Made by a program: the position numbers and the translations under genes. A model generated the notes under the pieces. It ran no database searches, had not been told where the DNA came from, and saw only the letters and a program-made list of their open reading frames with translations. Positions 1 through 9,192 of a DNA stretch of 64,000 nt are shown one piece after another (position 1 is the first letter of the stretch; the number at the start of each line of letters is the position of its first letter). The DNA is from Shimia thalassica (GTDB lineage Bacteria > Pseudomonadota > Alphaproteobacteria > Rhodobacterales > Rhodobacteraceae), in contig NZ_CYTW01000006.1 of NCBI RefSeq assembly GCF_001458215.1, forward strand, positions 124,001 to 188,000. Reading direction: 5' to 3'.

Positions 1-199
1 CGAAATCGACCTGCAATGCGCGTGTCAGGTTCCACAGTGTTGCAATTGTAGGGCTGGATTCGCCACGTTCGATCTGGCTTACCATTGATCTGGAAACGCC
101 GGACAATTTGGCCACGGCATCAAGAGACAAACCTTGTGCGCGACGGGCCTCTTTCAAGCGAACGGGCAGGAGGTTTAGGATTTGGGTATCGCTGTTCAT
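1..199 (-). CDS. XRE-family transcriptional regulator, N-terminal part
   Basis: Reading leftward from ATG at 199-197 gives MNSDTQILNLLPVRLKEARR and continues to the window edge, about 66 codons. The segment KEARRAQGLSLDAVAKLSGV followed by SRSMVSQIERGESSPT is a typical Cro/C1 helix-turn-helix, placed at roughly residues 14-66. In this family the HTH is usually followed by a cupin domain that binds a small molecule, but here the C-terminal part lies outside the window. The gene is divergent from the thiolase at 330 with a 130-bp gap, so it could regulate that gene; this is inference from position only. Confidence 0.85.
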   Translation of the reverse strand, partial: MNSDTQILNLLPVRLKEARRAQGLSLDAVAKLSGVSRSMVSQIERGESSPTIATLWNLTRALQVDF

Positions 200-329
200 A
201 TCTACATTCCTGCTGTGCCGCAGCGTCGCTGTCAATGCACGCCGCGTCATGCGTGATTTTGCGGTATTGTGGCTCATTCCCATAAGATTAGGATAAGCGG
301 ACTTTAAGAATCCCCGAGGAGGAACCCCC

Positions 330-1505
330 ATGACGGATATCGTAATTCTTGATGGCGCACGCACGGCCATTGGCACCTTCGGCGGCTCGCTGGCAGGAAC
401 GACCCCAATCGATTTGGGCGCGACGGCGGCCAAGGCTGCTCTCGAGCGCTCTGGAGTTGAGGGGGGGCAGATCGGTCATGTTGTGTTTGGTCATGTCATC
501 AATACCGAGCCTCGTGACATGTATCTAAGCCGCGTTGCAGCCATGAATGCAGGGATTCCCGATACCGCTCCTGCCATGAACGTGAACCGCTTGTGTGGCT
601 CCGGCGCGCAGGCGATTGTGTCCGCAACCCAGTCCCTGATGCTTGGCGATGCGGATTTTGCTTTGGCTGGTGGCGCAGAGAACATGAGCCGTTCTCCCTA
701 CATCATGCAGGCACAGCGTTGGGGCCAGAAAATGGGCGACGTGAAAACGCTCGACATGATGCTGGGTGCGCTGAGCTGTCCTTTCGGGACGGGCCACATG
801 GGTGTCACAGCCGAAAACGTCGCGGACGAGCATGATGTGACCCGTGAACAAATGGACGAATTTGCGTTGGCCTCGCAACAACGCGCGGCGGCCGCGATTG
901 AAGCAGGATATTTCCAGAGCCAAATCGTTCCGGTCGATATCAAAGTGAAACGTGACATGGTTCCGTTCGAAGTGGACGAACACCCCACAGCGTCCACTAT
1001 GGAGTCTTTGGGCAAACTGCGCACGGTGTTCAAAAAGGATGGCCGTGTCACTGCTGGGAACGCGTCGGGTATTAACGATGGTGCCGCAGCAATTGTTTTG
1101 GCGCGCGCCGATGCCGCCGAAAAGGCGGGTCTGAAACCCAAAGCACGTATTTTGGGGTATGCCCATGCGGGTGTCCGCCCGGAAGTTATGGGCATCGGCC
1201 CCGTACCAGCAGTTGAAAACCTGCTTGCTAAAACCGGCCTGTCGATTTCCGACTTTGACGTCATCGAGTCAAATGAAGCCTTCGCGGCACAGGCGTTGGC
1301 CGTGAATAAAGGGTTGGGTCTTGATGCGGCCAAGGTGAACCCCAACGGTGGCGCCATCGCACTTGGCCACCCCGTGGGCGCGACAGGGGCCATTATCACT
1401 GTCAAAGCACTTTATGAGCTCGAGCGCATTGGTGGGTCCAAAGCCTTGATCACAATGTGTATCGGCGGTGGTCAGGGCATCGCGATTGCGATCGAACGTA
1501 TCTGA
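330..1505 (+). CDS. bktB: Beta-ketothiolase / acetyl-CoA C-acyltransferase
   Basis: This 391-residue thiolase interconverts 3-ketoacyl-CoA plus CoA with acyl-CoA plus acetyl-CoA, in fatty-acid degradation or, in the biosynthetic direction, acetoacetyl-CoA formation. The catalytic residues are visible: nucleophile Cys89 in NRLCGSG, His347 in GHPVGATG and Cys377 in CIGGGQG. The motif INTEPRDMYLSRVAA and the MMLGAL...HMGVTAENVA stretch resemble BktB-type thiolases rather than FadA, which is why that symbol is offered; substrate range cannot be read from sequence. A GAGGAGG ribosome site sits 7 bases before the ATG. The gene is monocistronic, closed by a terminator at 1528. Acetyl-CoA acetyltransferase (PhaA/AtoB) is the alternative name. 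Confidence 0.93.
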   Translation: MTDIVILDGARTAIGTFGGSLAGTTPIDLGATAAKAALERSGVEGGQIGHVVFGHVINTEPRDMYLSRVAAMNAGIPDTAPAMNVNRLCGSGAQAIVSATQSLMLGDADFALAGGAENMSRSPYIMQAQRWGQKMGDVKTLDMMLGALSCPFGTGHMGVTAENVADEHDVTREQMDEFALASQQRAAAAIEAGYFQSQIVPVDIKVKRDMVPFEVDEHPTASTMESLGKLRTVFKKDGRVTAGNASGINDGAAAIVLARADAAEKAGLKPKARILGYAHAGVRPEVMGIGPVPAVENLLAKTGLSISDFDVIESNEAFAAQALAVNKGLGLDAAKVNPNGGAIALGHPVGATGAIITVKALYELERIGGSKALITMCIGGGQGIAIAIERI

Positions 1506-1527
1506 AATACCATGTGAGTTATTTAGG

Positions 1528-1558
1528 ATGGCCCGGACAATGTTCCGGGCCATTTTTC
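1528..1558 (+). terminator. Rho-independent terminator of the thiolase gene
   Basis: A perfect 10-bp stem, ATGGCCCGGA pairing with TCCGGGCCAT over a 6-base loop, runs into TTTTT. It begins 23 bases after the thiolase stop codon. Confidence 0.9.
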
Positions 1559-1573
1559 GTTATCCATTAGCCC

Positions 1574-3619
1574 CTAGTCCAGCCAAACACTGACACGATC
1601 AGAGCGCCCCTGCGCGTCAACGATGGTGACTGTCGACGCCCCTTTTCCTATCTCGGAGAGCGTCATTTCGCGTTGGTGTACCTGCGTCGCGGCCAAGTGA
1701 CCGTTGGTTAACACCGAATAGGGCAATTCACCGTTTTTCACTTTGATCGTCAGCCCCTTCGTCGTTGCCAGCAACCGGGCACCATCAGGTGGGAAGGCAA
1801 GCTTTGGGGCGTCAGCGGCGGCTTCAAACACGGCATTCCGCCCGCGAAACCGTTGAAGCGGCAAGGGAAGCGCAGCGGCATTCACCAAAAGAGTTTCGGG
1901 TGGCGGCGGACCAAACGGGTCGAGTTTTGGTTTAAGGTACTGGAACGCCTCAAACAGAACGGGCGCTGCAAGATCTCCACCAAAGGCCCCTGGAACAGGG
2001 GTGCCGTCGGGGCGTCCGATCCACACTGCGATAACGTGTTGACCATCATAGCCAACGGCCCAAGCATCGCGGTGCCCGTAACTTGTTCCGGTTTTAAAGG
2101 CCAGACCACGCTGCGACATGCCCGAAGGCAGGGAAATGCCAGACAGAATGTGACCCACCTGCCAGGATGCCGCGCGGCTTAGAACACGTGTGCCGGTTTT
2201 CTGTTCTACGTCGGCTTGCCACGTCAAATCGATTGCCATGCCTCCTCGTGCCTGCATTGCGTAAATCTGGGCCAATTCCTCTAGCGTCACACCAACGCCG
2301 CCAAGAACCATTGCAAGCCCCGCCTTGCCGGAAGGAAGTCTTGGTGCCGCGCCCGTTTTCTGCATTGCGGACATGATGCGCGCAGGGCCAATTTGATCGG
2401 CGAGCAGGACCACCGGGATATTGAGCGATTGCTGAAGCGCGTCGGCAACCCGAAGTTCGCCGCGAAACTGTCCATCAAAGTTCTGCGGCGCATAAGATCC
2501 AAACCGAACGGGACGGTCATCAATGATGGTTTCAGGGTGTATTAGACCCTGATCAATGCCAAGTGCGTAAACCAGCGGCTTGAGCGTGGACCCCGGCGAC
2601 CGAACGGCTTGGGTCATGTCGACAAATCCTTCTCGGTGGTCATGGTTTGAATAGCCGCCCGATCCAACCGAGGCGAGGACCTCTCCGGTCTGGTGATCCG
2701 CAACCAGCATCGCAATCGACAGCCGCTCTTGTTTGCCGGTCAGCGTATTGGAGGCGAGCCGTTCCAGCGAAACCTGCAACCCTTTTTCCAGAGTCACATT
2801 GTGCCGCATTTTTTCGGGTGTATCGGCCAACGCGCGATCTGACAAATGTGCGGCCAGTTTCGGAAAGGGGCGCTTTCCTGCTGGAATAGTCTCTGTTTTT
2901 GCTGCGAGCGCAGTTTCAACTGTAAGGGTTTTCGAGGTCTCCAACCTTGTCAGAACCCGATCCCGCGCATCTTGCGCTGCTCGTAAATGCCGGTCAGGAC
3001 GGCGTCTTTCCGGGCTTTGGGGAAGGGCAATCAGGAATGCGGCTTGTGCAGGTGTCAGTCGTGTTGGTTCTTTTCCATACCAGGACAACGTTGCGGCCCG
3101 CAGCCCTTCCAGATTTCCGCCGTAGGGCGCATGGGTTAGGTAGAGCGCCAGAATGCGGTCCTTTGATAAACGCCTTTCAAGCGCCCAAGCGAGCCGCATT
3201 TGACGAACCTTGCCTTTCCAACGGCCCGTGCCGCTGTTCTCCAAAAGGCGTGAAACCTGCATTGTTAGGGTCGATCCGCCAGACACGACATGGCCATGCC
3301 ACGCCGATTGAAGGGTGGCCCGCGCTATCGCCAAAAGATCAACACCTGCATGCGCATAAAAGCGTTTGTCCTCGTATGCGATTAGCATATCCAAAAACAG
3401 TGGATCCACCTCGTCAGCGGTAACGCCCAGTCGCCAAATCCCGTTTTCGACGGTATAAGCCCGCAAAAGCTGGCCATTTCGGTCGAGAACTTCGACCGAC
3501 GTTTCACTTAGCACCGCAGGAAGCTGTGTTTGGTCAACCCAGTCGTCAAAGGCATCGCGGGCCGCGGCAAAAGCCATCAGCACCACAACACACAAAAGGG
3601 GCCAAACGCGTTGTTTCAC
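1574..3619 (-). CDS. pbpC: Penicillin-binding protein 1C (bifunctional)
   Basis: This 681-residue periplasmic, membrane-anchored enzyme polymerises glycan strands and cross-links peptides. Domains in order are an N-terminal membrane segment (about 5-20), a GT51 transglycosylase with Glu83 in YEDKRFY, a transpeptidase with SxxK at Ser344-Lys347 (SPGSTLKP), SLN at 398-400 and KTGT from Lys509, and a C-terminal PBP_C domain after about residue 600. All catalytic motifs are intact. The start is GTG, overlapping the macroglobulin stop by 4 bases, so the two genes are translationally coupled. PBP1C and YfhM-type macroglobulins are paired in many proteobacteria, and the order here (macroglobulin, then pbpC) matches. 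Confidence 0.96.
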   Translation of the reverse strand: MKQRVWPLLCVVVLMAFAAARDAFDDWVDQTQLPAVLSETSVEVLDRNGQLLRAYTVENGIWRLGVTADEVDPLFLDMLIAYEDKRFYAHAGVDLLAIARATLQSAWHGHVVSGGSTLTMQVSRLLENSGTGRWKGKVRQMRLAWALERRLSKDRILALYLTHAPYGGNLEGLRAATLSWYGKEPTRLTPAQAAFLIALPQSPERRRPDRHLRAAQDARDRVLTRLETSKTLTVETALAAKTETIPAGKRPFPKLAAHLSDRALADTPEKMRHNVTLEKGLQVSLERLASNTLTGKQERLSIAMLVADHQTGEVLASVGSGGYSNHDHREGFVDMTQAVRSPGSTLKPLVYALGIDQGLIHPETIIDDRPVRFGSYAPQNFDGQFRGELRVADALQQSLNIPVVLLADQIGPARIMSAMQKTGAAPRLPSGKAGLAMVLGGVGVTLEELAQIYAMQARGGMAIDLTWQADVEQKTGTRVLSRAASWQVGHILSGISLPSGMSQRGLAFKTGTSYGHRDAWAVGYDGQHVIAVWIGRPDGTPVPGAFGGDLAAPVLFEAFQYLKPKLDPFGPPPPETLLVNAAALPLPLQRFRGRNAVFEAAADAPKLAFPPDGARLLATTKGLTIKVKNGELPYSVLTNGHLAATQVHQREMTLSEIGKGASTVTIVDAQGRSDRVSVWLD

Positions 3620-6600
3620 TGGGTCACCGAAACCCTGTTTTCAGACGTACGCGCGCGGTACTGGGGGCGATACATATCTTCGACGGTTGCGGCCGGCTGG
3701 TGGAACTCTCCCGGAGAGACCGCACGGACAATATAGGCCAGATCGAAAGACTGATCGGATCGCCAGTCAACCGCAGCAAGGAAACGATCAGACCGGAATT
3801 CGGCATTCTGCGTTTCAGCGAGCTTGAGCCAATCCATCTCGCGTATGTCGCCGCTTGCCAAAAGGTTGGGGTTATCAATTTCAAAACCCGCTGGAAGAGG
3901 ATCATTCACCATAAGGCGAGCGCCGACCGATGAATTGGGTGTTACGCGCAACACCGTGACCATCCGGTCTCCGACCTTGACCGTCCGGGGATCGGTTGGA
4001 TCACCAGACGTGGTGTAATAGAGCCGCTCTATCGAATAGCCATATCCGCCCTTTTCAACGGGATAGTTGGGCACTCCGATTGTGGTGAGCGTCAAATCCG
4101 TCGCCTTGGCACCTTCGTTGCGAATGAGAAAAGGTTCGTTGGTTAGCGCATCTTCATAAGCCTTGACCAATGCGCCGTCTGTTGATTGCCCGTTCACACT
4201 CAAATGCGAAGTGCCCGTATCCGTGATCAAGGCATGCGCGGCCATCAAGGACCAGACGGATTCTTGGGTCGAAAGAGTCCGGTTCGTTCGGGTGATCTGG
4301 TGACTGAGATCATCGCGATCAATCGTCTGGCTGCCCGCTTCTACCGCCAGTGTTAACACGCCAGCTGCATCACGCAGATTGGTGCCATAGTCAGCGCGCC
4401 AGAGCGGGCTTGCGGTATCTGTCTGGCGATTTGCAATTTTGTCCGCAGCTTTGCGGAACATGAAATCTGCACGGGTCTGATCGCCGTAAAACGCGAGGGC
4501 AGCCCCCAATTGTGCGGCGGCCAGCGGGGTCGCAAAGGCATCTGCCTTGACGTCAGCATAGTATCGCAAATCACCGATATTCGCTGCGCCCTCTCGTGCG
4601 AGAACCATCAACGCATAAGCAATATCTTCGCCGCCTGTGTCAAAGTCCGGCGCATAGTTCACATGATTGCGCAGGTTGTCCACACTCGAGCGGAAGGCCA
4701 AATGCGGAATTTCATATCCCTTGGATTTTGCACGGGACAGGAAATCGCTGACATAAGCATCAAGCCAGAAATCACCGTCGTCGGGATACCATAATCCAAA
4801 AGCACCATTGCTGGACTGACGGCTCAGAATAACCGAAACAGCTTCGTTGACGCGTTCTTGGACCTTGTCATGCTGGTCTTGGTCCAATGCCGCCGAAACA
4901 GTCTCGAAATAGAGCAATGGAAGGGCTTTTGAAGTCACTTGTTCCGTACATCCATAAGGATACCGATCCAGTGTTTGAAGCAGGCCGGGGGCATCAAATT
5001 TTGCCAAGGCACCGGACGAAATAACAGCCTGCCCCGTGCCGCGACGCAAATCTGCGAACAGGTTGTCATCCAGCGTGAAGGTGTCTCCGGCCGCTAGGGT
5101 CAAGCGTTGTGTGATGCTTATCGCGGGATCATTCGCACGAACCGGCAACAACAGTGTTTTGACCAATTGTTTGCCATCCGGAGTGGTGACCGCCACGCGA
5201 ATTGTGTGATCGCCGGTATCATTGGCCACAACCGGTACTGAAACACGCGTGCTGCCGTTGGCCTGTAAGGTAATACCCGATGGAACCGAGCTTGCCTCAA
5301 GCGCAACACCGGATGCACTGACATCCAGTCCCATGCGCCCCGCCGGTCCTTCGGCATGTGTGATTTCAAGAAGCAGGCGGCTTGTATCTCCGGGGGCGAG
5401 GAACCTTGGCAGGCTTGCGGTGACAACGACGGGGTTTCGGACAAGCACATCCTTTTCAGCCTGCCCAACGGCGGTGTCACTCCAGGCGACAGCCATCAAA
5501 CGCACCGTGCCGTTGAATTCGGGCAGATCGAAAGTGACCTGAGCGATTCCATTGGCGTCAACACGCACCGGTCCCTGAAAATATGAGACTAATTCTTCTG
5601 TTGGCGGTGGGGATTGGAACTGAGAGCCTCCGCCTGCGTCACCACCGGACCGAATGGCGCCCATGTTGCCGTTCAACCCGTCAATCAGACGCCCGTAGAT
5701 GTCGCGGATTTCCATTCCCAGCCGTCGTTGCCCAAAGTAATGCTCGGAAGGATTGGGGCTTTGGAAACCGGTGAGGTTCAGAATGCCCACATCTACGGCA
5801 GCCAAAGTCACAAACGCAGTGTCACCTTCCGCGATGCCGGTCACATTGACCCCGACATTCAGGGGGGAGTTTGGCGCCATTTTTTGGGGCGCGTCCAAGG
5901 ACACCGACAGCTGCTTTGCGCCCGGTGCGACCTTTGCATAGCTCAGCCCCAAGGCGCGGGCCGGATTTTTGCCCGCAGGAATGTCAGACGGACGCACGAC
6001 CGAAACGGTCACATAGGCGCCTGCACCCCATTCATCAGTGACATCCAGTGGCACCAGATTTTCACCTTCCTGAACTTCGACGGCCTTCATCGCAATCAGA
6101 CGGTTCGACATGACGGAAACCAGCGCTGTTCCGGCGAACCGTGGCACCAGCCGCAAGTTTGCGGTTTCGCCGCTTGCATAGCTTGGCTTGTCCAGTGAAA
6201 CGTCGAGTGTGTCAGGCGTGTTTGTGGCGTCCCCAGGCGCATACCAACCAGCATAAAAATCTGTTGAGCTGCTGATGTATTCACCATCAAGGCGCTCGAC
6301 GATTATTTCGTATTGACCCCATGCGACGGGGGCTTGGATGGTTTGTGGGGTTCCGTCCAGATTTGCCTCACCGCTGGCAACGCGGGTGCGATGGGTTGTG
6401 GGTTCCCACTTCCAGTTTCCATAGAGATTGTACCATTGGTACGTCGTTTCAACACGGTTCAAAGACCAGCGTACCTTCATCGGCTCGGGTTTCAGATCAG
6501 GTGAAAGCCCGACCAGTTGAAAGCCCGCATTTGTGCCTTCTTGAACAACCCCGTCGAACATCGGTTTGATCCCGATCATCGCCCCAAGAGATTCGACAGG

Positions 6601-9051
6601 ATGAGACAAGCGGCGTTCAACGGGTCGCCCCGACCCCTCGAGGACGCGCGTGATGACGTCCGCCTGCAGGGGGCGGCCTTTTTGCTGTATCTCGGGCAGG
6701 CCGATATCAATCACAGCCTCGCCATCGGAATTGGTCTTTTCGCCTCCAAAAAACTCGGTCTGTGGGGAAAGCCGATCATCGTAACGGCCGAACACATACC
6801 CCTGGTAACCCTCAACCTCGGCGCGGGCGCGCAGGGTCAATTGGCCCTCAACATCCAGCCCGGCCCCCTGTGCCCCGAAAAGGTATCGTGCCTGCACGGT
6901 CATGGACGTAATGCCCGTTTCCGCTGGAATAGGGTCTTTTCCCAAGGACAAATCGAAATCGATCCGCTCTGGCAAGAAGTCTTCAACAAGCACTTTTTGG
7001 CTGGCGAGTGCGGGCGCATCCATATCTGATTTGAGTGTAAGCCTCCACGCGCCGCGTGGGACCGTTTGACCAACAGGCATCTGGAAAACGTGCCCACCCA
7101 TCGCATCCGCGTTTGACAGGCTGCGACTGTATTCAACACCGTCTGGACGGCTGAGGATCGCGGTCAGCGGCAAGCCTTCCAATGCTTCGGCGGCATCGCC
7201 GCGCGTCAATGCGGTGGCGAAAATGGTTTCTCCAGCCCGATATGCCCCGCGATCTGTCGTCAGGAAGACATCAACCGGCGGCGCAGGAGGGCGGCCTTCG
7301 ACGCCCCGGTCCGACAAATCAAATGCAGCATCGGTGAGAGATAAAAACGAGAAGTCATCCCCGTGTTCCAGTGTAACCAGTGCGGGGGCGGTTGCACCTG
7401 TGCCACGCGTCAAACCCGGGTCGAATTTGGCGTAACCTTGCGCGTCAGACATCGCGGTGCCCAAAACGCCGTTGGCGCGGGACAACAGTGTGATCTTCGT
7501 GTTTTCGCGTGCGACGGCATCCCCGAGGCCCCTCACGAACACATGCAGACCATCGACACCAGAAAGGGTCGTCACGCCCAGATCTGACAGGACAAACCAC
7601 TGTGTAGCGCTTGTTTCATCGTAGGGGTCTGCACCGGGAAGATCGGCAGTCAAAGCATAGACGCCGGGTGGCATCCCTGAAATCACATCTCCGATGGGCA
7701 GCCTTGTTGTGACGTCATCGTTCAGATCGTTTCCAACTTGGGCGTCCCCCTCCCAGACGGTTTCAGCAACCTCGCGGCGGAAATTTCGAATTTGCCAATA
7801 AGACAGCGGCTCTCCGAAATAGCTGTCTTGAATGGAACGCAGGATGTTGCGGTCATTCACCCGATCAAGTTTGAGCGCCACTTGATCTGTGTTGACGGTT
7901 TCGATCGGAAGGCCCGCATCCGCGCTGCGCGGAAGAACATAGGCCCGACCGGGGAATTTTAGCGCGGGAGCGCGATCCCGAACATACATCGTCAGTTCAG
8001 TATCGCGCAGCAATACCTCTCCGCTCTCTGCAGGCAGACCTTTGCGGAATGTGACGGTGTAATATCCACCGTGTTCCACGCCGCCGATACAAATGGTATT
8101 GCCGGTTGCATCCACTGCAAGGCGTTGGTCCGGAAGACGCACATAGGTGTCATAATCGATGCCGGTTTTCACCAAAGGTTCATTGAATTCGGCGCAAATG
8201 CGTGGACTGGCCAAATCGCTTTCAACTTTGTGTTCGGAAATTCGAAACCCGTATTTTGCAATCGCTTTGTCCAATGCGGCCAGTACGTCCTGACGCGGCT
8301 GAATGCTCTCTGCCAACCGCAAGGCACCTAAAGAAGCGCGGCCTCTGCTGTCATCTTCAAGCAGCTGGGATATCACCAAAAGTGAGGATACCTTTGCCGG
8401 ATCGGAAAGGGCGCGCAAATAGGCATTGATAGACGCAAGAAGCGCGCGCTCGTGGTATTTGGTGCGCTCGTTTTTCTGTAGAGTTTTAAGTTCTTGATTG
8501 AGACGCGCATATTCCAGCCACAGATCGCTTTTGTCCGTTTTCCCCACGGCGCCACCTGTCCAGCGCATCGCGTTCAACACATCGCCTTCTGCGCGCCGGT
8601 CCCGCGCGGCATCAAGCATGTCTTCAACGGCCCAAGGTCCGCCGGAATGCAGACGCCCGATCTTGATCGCTTGCTCGCGTGCTTTGGCAAGCTCGTATGA
8701 GAAAACAAAGTCCAGTTCCGAGGCGCGGCTGGCAGCTGCCGCCAATACTCGAGGGTCAGCAGTGTAAATTTCACCTGATATTGCGCCATCATAGGGTTGT
8801 TTTTCACTGATATCGCTTTTGGGGAAACATGAGTTTGAGCGGCTATTGAACGTAAAGGCTTTGCAGTCTTTGTCGTTCAAACAGGCCGAGCGACAGGCGG
8901 TAAACGTCGTGTCAAAAATATTGGTAAGATCAGAGCCGTAAAAATCTATGCCCTGACTCATGACTGCGCGGCGCTCTGGAACATGGCTTTCTTCTGCCAA
9001 AACGATTTGGGCAAGAAACACTGCCGACACCAAAGCCATAATCCAGCGCAT
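3616..9051 (-). CDS. Bacterial alpha-2-macroglobulin with N-terminal PAN domain
   Basis: A protein of about 1811 residues belonging to the bacterial alpha-2-macroglobulin family, thought to trap proteases that reach the periplasm. The start MRWIMALVSAVFLAQIVLA (9051) is preferred because GGAG lies 6 bases upstream; ATG at 9063 has no ribosome site. There is a signal peptide but no lipobox cysteine, so it is predicted soluble or peripheral. Residues about 30-90 form a PAN/Apple-like module (CRSACLNDKDCKAFTF). MG and A2M domains follow, then the thioester motif YGCTEQ with Cys1368 and Gln1371, inside the alpha/alpha toroid. The intact thioester means covalent trapping is possible. It is translationally coupled to pbpC downstream. 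Confidence 0.95.
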   Translation of the reverse strand: MRWIMALVSAVFLAQIVLAEESHVPERRAVMSQGIDFYGSDLTNIFDTTFTACRSACLNDKDCKAFTFNSRSNSCFPKSDISEKQPYDGAISGEIYTADPRVLAAAASRASELDFVFSYELAKAREQAIKIGRLHSGGPWAVEDMLDAARDRRAEGDVLNAMRWTGGAVGKTDKSDLWLEYARLNQELKTLQKNERTKYHERALLASINAYLRALSDPAKVSSLLVISQLLEDDSRGRASLGALRLAESIQPRQDVLAALDKAIAKYGFRISEHKVESDLASPRICAEFNEPLVKTGIDYDTYVRLPDQRLAVDATGNTICIGGVEHGGYYTVTFRKGLPAESGEVLLRDTELTMYVRDRAPALKFPGRAYVLPRSADAGLPIETVNTDQVALKLDRVNDRNILRSIQDSYFGEPLSYWQIRNFRREVAETVWEGDAQVGNDLNDDVTTRLPIGDVISGMPPGVYALTADLPGADPYDETSATQWFVLSDLGVTTLSGVDGLHVFVRGLGDAVARENTKITLLSRANGVLGTAMSDAQGYAKFDPGLTRGTGATAPALVTLEHGDDFSFLSLTDAAFDLSDRGVEGRPPAPPVDVFLTTDRGAYRAGETIFATALTRGDAAEALEGLPLTAILSRPDGVEYSRSLSNADAMGGHVFQMPVGQTVPRGAWRLTLKSDMDAPALASQKVLVEDFLPERIDFDLSLGKDPIPAETGITSMTVQARYLFGAQGAGLDVEGQLTLRARAEVEGYQGYVFGRYDDRLSPQTEFFGGEKTNSDGEAVIDIGLPEIQQKGRPLQADVITRVLEGSGRPVERRLSHPVESLGAMIGIKPMFDGVVQEGTNAGFQLVGLSPDLKPEPMKVRWSLNRVETTYQWYNLYGNWKWEPTTHRTRVASGEANLDGTPQTIQAPVAWGQYEIIVERLDGEYISSSTDFYAGWYAPGDATNTPDTLDVSLDKPSYASGETANLRLVPRFAGTALVSVMSNRLIAMKAVEVQEGENLVPLDVTDEWGAGAYVTVSVVRPSDIPAGKNPARALGLSYAKVAPGAKQLSVSLDAPQKMAPNSPLNVGVNVTGIAEGDTAFVTLAAVDVGILNLTGFQSPNPSEHYFGQRRLGMEIRDIYGRLIDGLNGNMGAIRSGGDAGGGSQFQSPPPTEELVSYFQGPVRVDANGIAQVTFDLPEFNGTVRLMAVAWSDTAVGQAEKDVLVRNPVVVTASLPRFLAPGDTSRLLLEITHAEGPAGRMGLDVSASGVALEASSVPSGITLQANGSTRVSVPVVANDTGDHTIRVAVTTPDGKQLVKTLLLPVRANDPAISITQRLTLAAGDTFTLDDNLFADLRRGTGQAVISSGALAKFDAPGLLQTLDRYPYGCTEQVTSKALPLLYFETVSAALDQDQHDKVQERVNEAVSVILSRQSSNGAFGLWYPDDGDFWLDAYVSDFLSRAKSKGYEIPHLAFRSSVDNLRNHVNYAPDFDTGGEDIAYALMVLAREGAANIGDLRYYADVKADAFATPLAAAQLGAALAFYGDQTRADFMFRKAADKIANRQTDTASPLWRADYGTNLRDAAGVLTLAVEAGSQTIDRDDLSHQITRTNRTLSTQESVWSLMAAHALITDTGTSHLSVNGQSTDGALVKAYEDALTNEPFLIRNEGAKATDLTLTTIGVPNYPVEKGGYGYSIERLYYTTSGDPTDPRTVKVGDRMVTVLRVTPNSSVGARLMVNDPLPAGFEIDNPNLLASGDIREMDWLKLAETQNAEFRSDRFLAAVDWRSDQSFDLAYIVRAVSPGEFHQPAATVEDMYRPQYRARTSENRVSVTQ

Positions 9052-9192
9052 TTTTTTCTCCATTCAGCTATGGCGGTATCGTGCCATGTGGATTGTCGCC
9101 AAGGCAACGATTCACTGAATTTTGGAAATTAAGCGGATTTTCATTTGCCGCATGGATCGTGCTGCAAAGATGTTTCCAATCAGGGAGAGACC

